Below, in pieces: positions 17,612 through 24,906 of a DNA stretch of 36,300 nucleotides. Below the pieces are notes generated by a model that ran no database searches, was not told the DNA's origin, and saw nothing but the letters and a program-made list of their open reading frames with translations. The position numbers were made by a program, and so were the translations under genes. The DNA lies in NCBI GenBank assembly GCA_011523635.1, contig WTGI01000002.1:1-36300 (forward strand), read 5' to 3'. Origin of the DNA: Acidimicrobiia bacterium (GTDB lineage Bacteria; Actinomycetota; Acidimicrobiia; Spongiisociales; Spongiisociaceae). Each line of letters begins with the position of its first letter. Within the stretch, counting starts at the first letter, position 1.

Positions 17612-18802
17612 CTAACGGCTCTGGCTGATCAGCTGGTCGGTGATGGCGCCGAACTGGTCGGCTACCGAGGCGTACCCGGCGGCGGCTGCACGCCGGTCGG
17701 CGCCGTCGTCCGGTTCTGGGAGGCGGAGGCCGGCCAGTACGTCTTCGGCCAGCGTGGCCAGCTCGCCGGCCAGCTCGACCGGGCCTCCCGGTCCGCCGTG
17801 ACGGTCGGCCAGGTCGACCGGCGGAGTCAGGTCCCGGACCGTGGCTTCGAGGGCTCGGGTCCTGTCGATGATGTCGAAGAGGGCCGCCTCGGTCTGGCGG
17901 TAGGAAGCCCCGAGTTCCAGCTGTTCATCCCAGGCCTGGTTGGCGTCGGTTAGGTCGCCGAGGAGCCGGGTGGCTGCCGCGGTCAGGCTCGACAGCTCTT
18001 CGAGATAGTGAGCCGCATCCTCCGCCAAGCCGTCCGAGTCCGGCTCCGTAGCGGCGATCCCCAGGTTCTCGGCATCGTCCCGTACCCGGTCGGCCAACTC
18101 GTCGATCGCGGTGTTGAGTCCTTCGGAGGCGGCGGTGTAGTCGGCGAGGGCCGCCCGGCGGACGGAGCCGTCCTCGGGGAAGGGGAGCCTCAGGCCGGCC
18201 AGGACCGATTCGGCGAGGGGGACGAGGCGGGCGGTCAACTCGATCGGACCGCCCGATCCTTCATGGAAGTCGGCCAGAGCGGTCGGAACGTCCATCCCGG
18301 CGGCCTGGCCGGCCAGAGCCCGGACGCCGGCCACAACGGTACGGATGGCGTCACGGGTCATCCGGTAGTCCGGCCCGGTCGAGTAGCGGTTGTCGAAGAC
18401 GCGGTTGGTGTCAGCCATCTCCTCGACCAGGAGCGTGAGGGTCCGGCGGGCCTCCGCCAGCCCGGTGGCGTATTCCGGACCCGCCGCATCGGCGAGGGTG
18501 GTGGTCGTGGCCCCGGCGGTCGTGGCGGTGGTGGCCGCGGTCGTTGCGGTGGTAACCGAGGGTGCGGTGGTGGTTGGCGCGGCTGTGGTGGGCGTGGATG
18601 CTGCGGTGGTGGCCGCCGTCGGCGGGGTGGTGGTCGTGACTTCAGTGGAGGGGGTCCCGGCCGGTGCGGTGGTCGTACCGCCCGATGCGATCGTCGTTGC
18701 GGGCCCGAGGTCGTCACCGCCGTCCCGGTTGGTGAGGACGAACACCAGGACCGCCACGAGCACCAGCCCCAGGATGACCTGGCCTAGCGCTCGTCTCCTC
18801 AT
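17612..18802 (-). CDS. Membrane-anchored protein with duplicated uncharacterised helical domain
   Basis: A 396-residue protein of unknown function. MRRR then a single hydrophobic helix (about 7-24) anchors it. Residues about 36-104 are an Ala/Thr/Pro linker typical of actinobacterial surface proteins. Two copies of one domain follow, about 120-240 and 284-396. Both contain D-N then a short Y-R stretch, then LADxHxGxGGPxELxxxLxxLAExVLAGLRLPxPxDGxxRRAA, then a helix. The domain looks helical and extracytoplasmic. The ATG at 18802 was chosen over the frame to 18928 because GGAGGGG lies 8 bases upstream and the signal/anchor starts there. The gene ends 40 bases before element A. I recognise no family. 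Confidence 0.85.
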   Translation of the reverse strand: MRRRALGQVILGLVLVAVLVFVLTNRDGGDDLGPATTIASGGTTTAPAGTPSTEVTTTTPPTAATTAASTPTTAAPTTTAPSVTTATTAATTATTAGATTTTLADAAGPEYATGLAEARRTLTLLVEEMADTNRVFDNRYSTGPDYRMTRDAIRTVVAGVRALAGQAAGMDVPTALADFHEGSGGPIELTARLVPLAESVLAGLRLPFPEDGSVRRAALADYTAASEGLNTAIDELADRVRDDAENLGIAATEPDSDGLAEDAAHYLEELSSLTAAATRLLGDLTDANQAWDEQLELGASYRQTEAALFDIIDRTRALEATVRDLTPPVDLADRHGGPGGPVELAGELATLAEDVLAGLRLPEPDDGADRRAAAAGYASVADQFGAITDQLISQSR

Positions 18803-19013
18803 GCTCGACCCCTCCGATCGGCAATCCTGCGCCCATGGTTGACCGATCGAGCGCTCGGTGGTCGCATTCGGGTGCCCATGAGATCCGGAGGCCGATCCTA
18901 TCCGGGTAACCGTGCCGGATCGCGCCAATCATCATTGTCCCGCCCGAGCGCTACTTCGTGCCGAGCGTTTTGATAGATTCGGCGGCGAGAAGCCGGGAGC
19001 CTGGAGGTACAGG

Positions 19014-19379
19014 GTGATCAAACTCATAGGGACGGCCTATAAGCGGGACGACTTCACGAAGGACGAGTTCTTCGACTACTGGTTCGATGTCCACGCCCCG
19101 ATCTCCGCGCAGCTTCCGGGGCTGCGTGGTTACGTGGTGTCCGAGGTCGTCAGCAAGATCGGCGGCGAGTTGGAGACCGAAGCTTTCGTGGAGCAGTGGT
19201 ATGACGATGAGGCGGCGTGGGACCGGGCTTCGGCGACCGAGCAGGCGGCGGCCGCCTGGGACGACGTGGGCCGGTACGCCAAGACCACCGGTAGTTTCTG
19301 GATAGTGAAGGAGCATGTCATCGTGCCCCCGCCGGACCGCGGCCCCGGGTTGGCCTCGACATGGGAGACGGGCTCGTGA
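19014..19379 (+). CDS. EthD-domain small protein
   Basis: A 121-residue protein with the EthD/dimeric alpha-beta barrel look: VIKLIGTAYKRDDFTKDEFFDYWFD, then HAPISAQLPGLRGYV, then an acidic EQWYDDEAAWDRA region. EthD-type proteins occur with oxidative catabolic enzymes and some act as small ring-modifying or lyase-like enzymes, but the activity is rarely known. The GTG at 19014 has GGAGG 6 bases upstream; the longer frame to 18912 has no such site. The stop overlaps the next start (GTGA), so it is coupled to the SDR gene. Confidence 0.85.
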   Translation: MIKLIGTAYKRDDFTKDEFFDYWFDVHAPISAQLPGLRGYVVSEVVSKIGGELETEAFVEQWYDDEAAWDRASATEQAAAAWDDVGRYAKTTGSFWIVKEHVIVPPPDRGPGLASTWETGS

Positions 19380-20161
19380 GGAGGTTCGAGGGCAAGAACG
19401 TCTTCGTCACCGGCGCCGGCAGCGGGTTCGGGCGCCGGACGGCCCAGCGGTTCGCCGAGGAGGGCGCTCACCACGTCTACCTGGTGGACTACAACCAGGA
19501 ACGCCTGGACGACACGGCTCCATCCATCGAGGCCCATGGAGCGGTGCCACACAAGATCTGCCTGGACATGGTGGACATGGACAACTGCGTAGACGCCGTG
19601 GCGCAGGCTCTGGCGGTCGATCCCAAGCTCGACGTGATGGTGTCGAACGCCGGCGCCTGGGTGGACGCGCAGTTCATCGACATGTCGACCGAGGACTGGC
19701 GGCGGATCATGTCGGTCAACCTCGACGCCTACTTCGTGCTGGCGCGGGAGGCGGCCAGGGCCATGCGGGACACCGGAGGCGGCGTCATCCTGTTCACCTC
19801 TTCGATCGTCGCCCTCGGCCATGGGCGCGGTTTCACCGCCTATTGCGTGTCGAAGGCGGGGCTCGTTTCCCTGGCCAGGGCGATCGCGGTGGAGTGCGCC
19901 CCGTACGGGATCAGGGCGAACTGCGTTAGCCCGGGCCCGGCCGACACCCAGCAGTCGGTGGACCTGGTCGGGGACGAGTTGATGGACAAGTGGCGGCAGG
20001 AGGGTTTCCCGGTCGTACCGGCCAACCGCCTGGCCGACGACGTGGACATCGCCGAGGCGTTCCTCTACCTGGCGTCCGACGCCGCCAAGTACGTGAGCGG
20101 AGTCAACCTGGTCGTCGACGGCGCCCTCACCGCCCAGACCTACGACGTCCCGGACAACTGA
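19376..20161 (+). CDS. SDR-family oxidoreductase coupled to the EthD gene
   Basis: A 261-residue classical SDR. TGAGSGFG is at 12-19, Asp38 after the second strand (VDYN) predicts NAD(H), SNAG at 90-93, and the catalytic set is Ser142/143, Tyr156 and Lys160 (YCVSK). The start GTG 19376 overlaps the EthD stop and has GGGAGA 9 bases upstream; an ATG at 19361 in the same frame lacks a ribosome site. The EthD-SDR pair probably acts on one substrate, which is not identifiable. Confidence 0.9.
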   Translation: MRRFEGKNVFVTGAGSGFGRRTAQRFAEEGAHHVYLVDYNQERLDDTAPSIEAHGAVPHKICLDMVDMDNCVDAVAQALAVDPKLDVMVSNAGAWVDAQFIDMSTEDWRRIMSVNLDAYFVLAREAARAMRDTGGGVILFTSSIVALGHGRGFTAYCVSKAGLVSLARAIAVECAPYGIRANCVSPGPADTQQSVDLVGDELMDKWRQEGFPVVPANRLADDVDIAEAFLYLASDAAKYVSGVNLVVDGALTAQTYDVPDN

Positions 20162-20202
20162 GACGTCCCTCCGCCGATCGGTGCCGGCGGGCGGCCGACC
20201 AG

Positions 20203-20306
20203 TAGGAGCGTGCCGATAGAGGCGGGTTTGGTTGGCCCGCGGTGCCTTGATCCGGGGCTTGATTGCGAGCTATCGGGCCAACTGGACATTTCTCGGTACC
20301 CTCCTA
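20203..20306 (+). repeat. Palindromic intergenic element, family 1 copy B
   Basis: It aligns with the reverse complement of copy A from TAGGAGCGTGC at the left, through GGTTGGCCCGCGGTGCCTTGA, to CCAACTGGACATTTCTCGGT and CCCTCCTA at the right. Its ends are less perfectly inverted than in A. It occupies most of the gap between the SDR gene and the lipoprotein gene, with the CCCTCCTA end 14 bases before the next ATG. Confidence 0.75.
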
Positions 20307-20320
20307 CCCTCCCCAACGGG

Positions 20321-21754
20321 ATGAGAACCGGAGCCGCGCCACGCACCATCGCGACCGCGGGTGCGTGGATGGCGCTCGTGCTCGGTGTCGCGGGCTGTTC
20401 CACGGGCCAACCGGCACCTCCGATCGAACCGGACAGCACGTCCTCGACCAGCACCCTCCCCCCGGCGACCACCACCTCCACGAGCCCGCCTGCCACCTCG
20501 ACGACTACCACCACGATCCCCACGACGACCACCACCACGCCGGCTCCGTGGGCGATTCCCGCCGCCCAGGTTGCCTATGTCGAAGAGCTGGTCGCCACCG
20601 TCGAAGCTCTCAGGGGCCGGTCCTTCGAGGAGCGACCCTGGGTGGAGGTCGTCACCGTCGAGGACTACCCGGTCCGGCACCTGGCCGCCGCGGGCGCCGG
20701 TCCCGGCGGCGCCGGGGTGGACCACCTGTCGGCCTTCTTCGAGCTGCTGGGAATGGCATCCCCGGACACCGACCTGGCGAGCTTCTACGCGCGGCTCGAG
20801 AACGCGCCACCCGGTCCCTTCTACGATCCGGTCGAGAGGGCGGTGCTGATCCCCGAACAGCTGCTACCGCTGGATGACTACCAGAGCCTGGTACTGGTCG
20901 GAGAGCTGACCAAGGCCTTGTCCCACCAGCACCATCCATCCCCGGTGGAAGCTCTTGTCGCGGCGGAAGGGAGCGATGTGGACCGCTCGGCCGCCCACCG
21001 CGCCCTGCTGGAGGGCGAGGCGATCCTGGTCCAGACGTTGTACATTGAGTCGTTGTCGCCGGAGCGGCGGGCGCTCCTAGCCGAGCAGGCGCGCCGGGCC
21101 GCGGAAGTCGGAGACCCGGGGGAGGAATCCGGGCTCTCTCCGGACGAGGTACCCCGGCTCGTGCTGGAAACGACTCGTTTCCCCACCCGGGCCGGCGCGT
21201 CGCTGGTCATAGACCTGTACCGGCAAGGGGGGTTCACCGCCCTCGATCAGGCCCTCGATCATCCGCCCGAGACCACCGAGCAGGTTCTTCATCCGGACCG
21301 CTACAAGGTCTTGGAGCCGGCGGTGGAGATGGAGCCGTTAGGGCTGGTGGTGAGCGGGTACGAAGTGGTCGATGAAGGGACCTGGGGCGAGTTGCGCTGG
21401 CGCGGTCTGCTGGCTCATCACAGCGACCCGGTCAGCGCCGCCCGGGCCGCCGAGGGATGGGGCGGGGATCGCTACCAGCTGCTCTGGGCCCCGGCCTCCG
21501 GGAAGGTGGCCTTCGCCGTGCGGCTGGCTGCGGACTCGTTCGTGGACGAGTCGGAGGTGAACGCCGCCGTCCGGGACCTGATCAGGTCGGGGATGGATGT
21601 GGGCGGCTCGCGGGTGGTGGACACCGCCACCGAGTGGGAAGGCGCCGACTATGCCATGATCTCCTGGGATGTGGGCGTGATCACCTGGGTGGTCGCCTCC
21701 GACACGGAGGTGGGACGCCAGATTTCCGCCCAGCTCGGGGTCAACCTCGCATGA
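20321..21754 (+). CDS. Lipoprotein resembling a zinc metalloprotease family with a degraded HExxH
   Basis: A 477-residue lipoprotein. The signal ends at VLGVAGC (Cys26), followed by a Ser/Thr/Pro linker to about residue 76. The body resembles, from memory, a bacterial and archaeal family with a HEYTHALQDQHF-type motif, then ALVEGDA, then an FPYxxGxxFVxxLYxxGGW..PPxSTEQILHP stretch and a GWGGDRY stretch. Here the matching parts are GELTKALSHQHH (194-205), ALLEGEAILVQ, FPTRAGASLVIDLYRQGGF, PPETTEQVLHPDRY and EGWGGDRYQLL. So the first and last residues of HExxH are Gly and Lys, and zinc binding is unlikely. The ATG at 20321 gives the lipoprotein signal; the longer frame to 20210 is inside element B. 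Confidence 0.82.
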   Translation: MRTGAAPRTIATAGAWMALVLGVAGCSTGQPAPPIEPDSTSSTSTLPPATTTSTSPPATSTTTTTIPTTTTTTPAPWAIPAAQVAYVEELVATVEALRGRSFEERPWVEVVTVEDYPVRHLAAAGAGPGGAGVDHLSAFFELLGMASPDTDLASFYARLENAPPGPFYDPVERAVLIPEQLLPLDDYQSLVLVGELTKALSHQHHPSPVEALVAAEGSDVDRSAAHRALLEGEAILVQTLYIESLSPERRALLAEQARRAAEVGDPGEESGLSPDEVPRLVLETTRFPTRAGASLVIDLYRQGGFTALDQALDHPPETTEQVLHPDRYKVLEPAVEMEPLGLVVSGYEVVDEGTWGELRWRGLLAHHSDPVSAARAAEGWGGDRYQLLWAPASGKVAFAVRLAADSFVDESEVNAAVRDLIRSGMDVGGSRVVDTATEWEGADYAMISWDVGVITWVVASDTEVGRQISAQLGVNLA

Positions 21755-21764
21755 GAGGCGGGCG

Positions 21765-22589
21765 ATGACCGGCCGGCTGGTCCTGTGCGCCACGCCGATC
21801 GGCAATCTCGGCGACGCCTCTCCGAGGCTGGCGGATGCGCTGGCCGGGGCTGACGTGATCCTGTCGGAGGACACCCGGCGGGCCCGGGTCCTGCTGGGCC
21901 ACTTGGGAGTCGACGCCCGCCCCGAGTCATACCACGCCGGCAACGAGGCCGACCGGTCCGGCCGGCTGATGCAGCTTCTGGAGGGGGGCGCGTCGGTGGC
22001 GCTGATCTCGGACGCCGGCACCCCCGCGGTCGCCGATCCAGGACTCTCCGCCGTTCGCATCGCCCGCCGGGCGGGAGCCGAGGTATCGGTCATCCCGGGT
22101 CCGAGCGCGGTGGTGGCCGCGCTGGCCGTTTCCGGGCTCCCGTCCGAACGGTTCGTGTTCGAAGGGTTCCTGCCGCGCAGGGGCAAGGAGCGCTCCGCGC
22201 ACCTGGCCGCGCTGGTGGCCGAGGTCCGCACCATCGTGCTGTTCTCCGCCACGGCCCGCGTGGTGGAGGACCTGTCCGCCCTCGCCGGAGTCTTGGGGGA
22301 CGACCGGTGCATCACGATTTCCCGGGAGCTGACCAAGGCACACGAAGAGGTGTGGTCGGGCACCCTGGGAGGGGCGGTGGACGAGTGGACCCGCCGGCGG
22401 CCGCGCGGGGAGTTCACGCTGGTGTTGCAGGGAAACCCCGGCCGGGTCCCTCCCATCGAGAGTGCAGTCGGTGAGATCAACGCCCGGATCGAAGCGGGGG
22501 AGCCCATGTCCGAGGCGGTCCGTCGGGTGGCGGACGCGCTCGGAATATCCCGTCGGGCCCTATACGAGGCGGTACTCCGCCAGGACTGA
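21765..22589 (+). CDS. rsmI: 16S rRNA (cytidine1402-2'-O)-methyltransferase
   Basis: A 274-residue member of the tetrapyrrole-methylase fold, RsmI branch. Signature stretches are LCATPIGNLGDASPR, ILSEDTRRARVLLGHL, LISDAGTPAVADPG and VIPGPSAVVAAL. With SAM it methylates the ribose of C1402 in the 30S P-site. The C-terminal helical extension ends SRRALYEAVL, as usual. The start has GAGAGG 6 bases upstream and lies 10 bases after the lipoprotein gene. It begins the housekeeping run. Confidence 0.95.
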   Translation: MTGRLVLCATPIGNLGDASPRLADALAGADVILSEDTRRARVLLGHLGVDARPESYHAGNEADRSGRLMQLLEGGASVALISDAGTPAVADPGLSAVRIARRAGAEVSVIPGPSAVVAALAVSGLPSERFVFEGFLPRRGKERSAHLAALVAEVRTIVLFSATARVVEDLSALAGVLGDDRCITISRELTKAHEEVWSGTLGGAVDEWTRRRPRGEFTLVLQGNPGRVPPIESAVGEINARIEAGEPMSEAVRRVADALGISRRALYEAVLRQD

Positions 22590-22747
22590 CCCGGCTTGGT
22601 ATCAGGCGGATCGGGAACGACCGGACGCTACCGGCCCGCCGGGCAGGCACGCATCCCCGCTCTGCGACCGGTCGCGAGCGCCGCCCTCTGCAGGCTCATC
22701 CCTGAGTAGGGCGAGATTCTCGCGTTCTCGCCAAAGGGCCCCGGATC
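22590..22747. other. Gene-free stretch after rsmI
   Basis: The 583-base rsmI-tatD gap begins here. In many actinobacteria metG lies between rsmI and tatD; no trace of it is visible. I see only GC-rich dyads such as GACCGGTCGCG near 22667. R2 and the tandem repeats fill the rest. Confidence 0.4.
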
Positions 22748-22958
22748 TGTCACACCTTCCATATACGTTGCCTGTCGCCAAGCACCTACACCGGCCTGAA
22801 GGCTTTCATCGATCGATTCGGCCGTCCGGAGGGAACATTCAAGGCTTCGTGGAGCGAACCGCCGATCCCCGGCATCCCGCCGGGCATGGCCGACCACGCT
22901 CCAAGCCAGGACAGGTGGTGGTGGGGGAGGGCCCGGTGCGGAGCGCCCGTTTTTCGCG
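22748..22958 (+). ncRNA. Conserved intergenic sequence R2, second copy of R1
   Basis: This copy has the same order of blocks as R1: TGTCAC, CAAGCACC..CCGG, GGGAAC, GGAGCGAACC, AGGTGGTGGTGGGGGAGGGCCC, hairpin, TTTTTCGCG. It is about 16 bases longer through small insertions. It lies on the strand of the surrounding genes, between rsmI and tatD. A small RNA, a processed 3' end or a mobile structured unit are all possible. Confidence 0.4.
22929..22954 (+). terminator. Terminator-like hairpin of R2
   Basis: GGGC at 22929-22932 can pair with GCCC at 22945-22948, followed by GTTTTT. The stem is only four strong pairs. A second T-run at 22961-22965 follows. It may end the rsmI transcript or a small RNA. 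Confidence 0.35.
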
Positions 22959-22986
22959 AGTTTTTGGCCGGAATCTCGGTTCTTGA

Positions 22987-23126
22987 TGCACAGGGCACCA
23001 TCTATGACGCCCTAATCCTCAGGAACACCGCACCGTGTATGGCGTCTTGATCCTCAGGAACACCGCACCGTGTATGGCGTCTTGATCCTCAGGAACACCG
23101 CACGGTGTATGACGTCCTGATCCTCA
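22987..23126. repeat. Four tandem 35-bp repeats upstream of tatD
   Basis: Copies span 22987-23021 (diverged), 23022-23056, 23057-23091 (identical to the one before) and 23092-23126 (four differences). Each runs from GGAACACC to GATCCTCA and holds an imperfect dyad ACACCGCACCGTGT. The copies abut with no spacers, so this is not a CRISPR array. It ends 46 bases before the tatD start. It could be a set of protein-binding sites or a minisatellite. Confidence 0.92.
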
Positions 23127-23172
23127 GGTTCCAGGCATCCGACCATCTACGGCCCGTCGCTAGCCTCGCGCC

Positions 23173-23922
23173 ATGGCCGAATGGGTTGACACGCACTGCC
23201 ATCTCCAGATGGATACGCGTGACCCCGCCATCCTCCTCAACCGGGCGGCACATGTGCGGTACGTGGTGGTGCCCGGGGTGGATGTGGCATCGAGCGTGGC
23301 TGCTCGCGAGATCGCTCGCGGGGCACCCGGGCGGGCGTTCTACGCCGCCGGGTTGCACCCGCACGAAGCTGATCGCTGGAACACCGAACGGGAGGGGCTC
23401 CTGCCGCTCATGGAGGGAGCAGTGGCCATCGGCGAGACCGGCCTGGACTTCTACCGCAACCTCTCGCCGCCAGAGGCGCAGATGGAGAGCTTTCTGGAGC
23501 ATCACCGGCTGGCCGTGCAGATGTCCAAGCCGCTCATCGTCCATTGTCGGGATGCATTTCTGCAGGTCTACAAGGTCCTCGAACAGCATGGGGCCGGTCC
23601 GTGGGTGGTGCTTCATTGCTGGACCGGTGGGCCGAAGTGGTCCAAGCGGTTCCTTGAGATGGGCGTCACCTTCTCGTTTGCCGGACCGGTCACCTACAAG
23701 ACGGGCGATACGATCCGCCGGGCTGCCGCGGTTATCCCACCCGAACGAGTGGTGGTCGAGACCGACTCGCCCTACCTGGCCCCGGAGCCCCATCGGCGTG
23801 GCCCGAACGAGCCCCGCTACGTCAACCTGACAGGAGAAGCCCTGGCGCGTATATGGGGGATGGATGCGACGGAGGTGGCCCGGATGACCAGCGAGCGCGC
23901 GATCGGTGTCTTCGACCTGTGA
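23173..23922 (+). CDS. tatD: TatD-family metal-dependent hydrolase
   Basis: A 249-residue TIM-barrel hydrolase of the TatD DNase family. Metal ligands are visible as His8 and His10 (DTHCHL), Glu88 (GETGLDFY), His124 (IVHCRD), His148 (LHCWTGG) and Asp198 (ETDSPYLAP). The family has 3'-5' exonuclease activity on DNA in characterised members. The ATG has no ribosome site. A TAGCCT hexamer at 23161-23166 sits where a -10 would make a leaderless transcript, a common actinobacterial pattern, but no -35 is clear. The stop overlaps the ksgA start (GTGA). Confidence 0.93.
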   Translation: MAEWVDTHCHLQMDTRDPAILLNRAAHVRYVVVPGVDVASSVAAREIARGAPGRAFYAAGLHPHEADRWNTEREGLLPLMEGAVAIGETGLDFYRNLSPPEAQMESFLEHHRLAVQMSKPLIVHCRDAFLQVYKVLEQHGAGPWVVLHCWTGGPKWSKRFLEMGVTFSFAGPVTYKTGDTIRRAAAVIPPERVVVETDSPYLAPEPHRRGPNEPRYVNLTGEALARIWGMDATEVARMTSERAIGVFDL

Positions 23923-24740
23923 GCCAGACCCGTTCCGAGATCGAAGCCCTGCTACGGCGGCATGCGGTAATGCCTCGCAGGGGGCTGGGACAGCACTTTC
24001 TGGCCGATCGCAACCTGGTGGACAAGATGGTGGACCTGGCCGGCGATCCGGCGCGGTCCAGAGCACTCGAGATCGGACCAGGCACCGGTACCATCACGCG
24101 GGCGCTGGCAGAAGCAGGATTCGCGGTGACGGCCTACGAGATCGACGAGCGGCTCCGGCCCGTCCTGGAGGAGAGCCTGGCGGGTCTCGATGTGGACCTG
24201 CGCTTCCAGGATGCGACCCGATTGGACACGAGGGAGTTCGGTGCCGGAACCGATTGGGTGCTGGTGTCCAACCTTCCCTACCAGGTCGGCACGTCGATCC
24301 TTCTGGAACTCCTACAGGAGGCGGCCGGTCTGGGCAGGTGCGTGGTGGTGGCCCAGCGAGAGGTCGCCGAAAGGCTCACGGCGGGTCCCGGATCCAAGGC
24401 CTATGGCCTGCCCAGCGTGATAACCGCCCTCTACGGGCAGGCCCGGCTGGAGTTTCGCATCCCTCCACAGGTGTTCCTGCCGGTGCCCAAGGTGGACTCG
24501 GCGGCAGTGTCCATCCTGCGTGTCGCCCCGCCCGAGCCCGTGCGGAGGCTGGCGGTGCGGGTTGCTGCTGCGGCTTTCCGGAAACGGCGCAAGATGGTCC
24601 GCTCTTCGCTGCGCGGCGTGCTCCCGGCTCGGGCGGAGGAGATACTGCCCCGTGCCGGGGTCGACCCCACCGAGCGACCCGAGGACCTGGAGCCCGGTGC
24701 CTACCTGTCCATAGCGGCGGCCGTCCTGGAGGCGGCCTAG
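23919..24740 (+). CDS. ksgA: 16S rRNA dimethyladenosine transferase KsgA
   Basis: A 273-residue Rossmann methyltransferase that dimethylates A1518 and A1519 of 16S rRNA with SAM. Motifs are RGLGQHFLAD (21-30), EIGPGTGT (51-58), the acidic YEIDERL and the catalytic NLPY at 118-121. The C-terminal FRKRRKMVRSSLRG stretch is typical. The GTG start at 23919 overlaps the tatD stop; the open frame further upstream to 23853 is inside tatD. The TAG stop coincides with the left end of the palindromic element that fills the gap to ispE. Confidence 0.95.
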   Translation: MSQTRSEIEALLRRHAVMPRRGLGQHFLADRNLVDKMVDLAGDPARSRALEIGPGTGTITRALAEAGFAVTAYEIDERLRPVLEESLAGLDVDLRFQDATRLDTREFGAGTDWVLVSNLPYQVGTSILLELLQEAAGLGRCVVVAQREVAERLTAGPGSKAYGLPSVITALYGQARLEFRIPPQVFLPVPKVDSAAVSILRVAPPEPVRRLAVRVAAAAFRKRRKMVRSSLRGVLPARAEEILPRAGVDPTERPEDLEPGAYLSIAAAVLEAA

Positions 24741-24905
24741 TGGCCTGTCTGCGAAACAGGCGGCCGTCTTATGGCGGTCATCGGCGTCCCGTCGCTGCGT
24801 TCCGTTTCCTTGACGTACCGCTGCGGGTACGCCTTCGTCAGCGGGCCTTGCGAGGAACACCGCTGCCGACGCCATATCACACCGCTATCCCACAGACAGG
24901 CCACT
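24739..24905. repeat. Palindromic element, family 2, filling the ksgA-ispE gap
   Basis: The 167 bases carry perfect 13-base inverted ends, AGTGGCCTGTCTG and CAGACAGGCCACT. Further inward pairing continues: TATGGCG with CGCCATA, GTTCC with GGAAC, TGACG with CGTCA, and a central GTACC-GCTGCG-GGTAC. As DNA it could form a cruciform, as RNA a long hairpin. It begins within the ksgA stop codon and ends one base before the ispE ATG. No transposase is present, so a MITE- or REP-like unit is the simplest label. Confidence 0.8.
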
Positions 24906-24906
24906 G

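Noticed and set aside
17467-20306. Conserved peptide (GPRCLD..QLDI..YPP) read from elements A and B
   Set aside because: The shared translation follows from DNA similarity of the elements. There is no conserved start or ribosome site, and copy C does not keep the frame.
22987-23126. Tandem repeats as a CRISPR array
   Set aside because: The copies abut with no spacers, and no cas gene is nearby.
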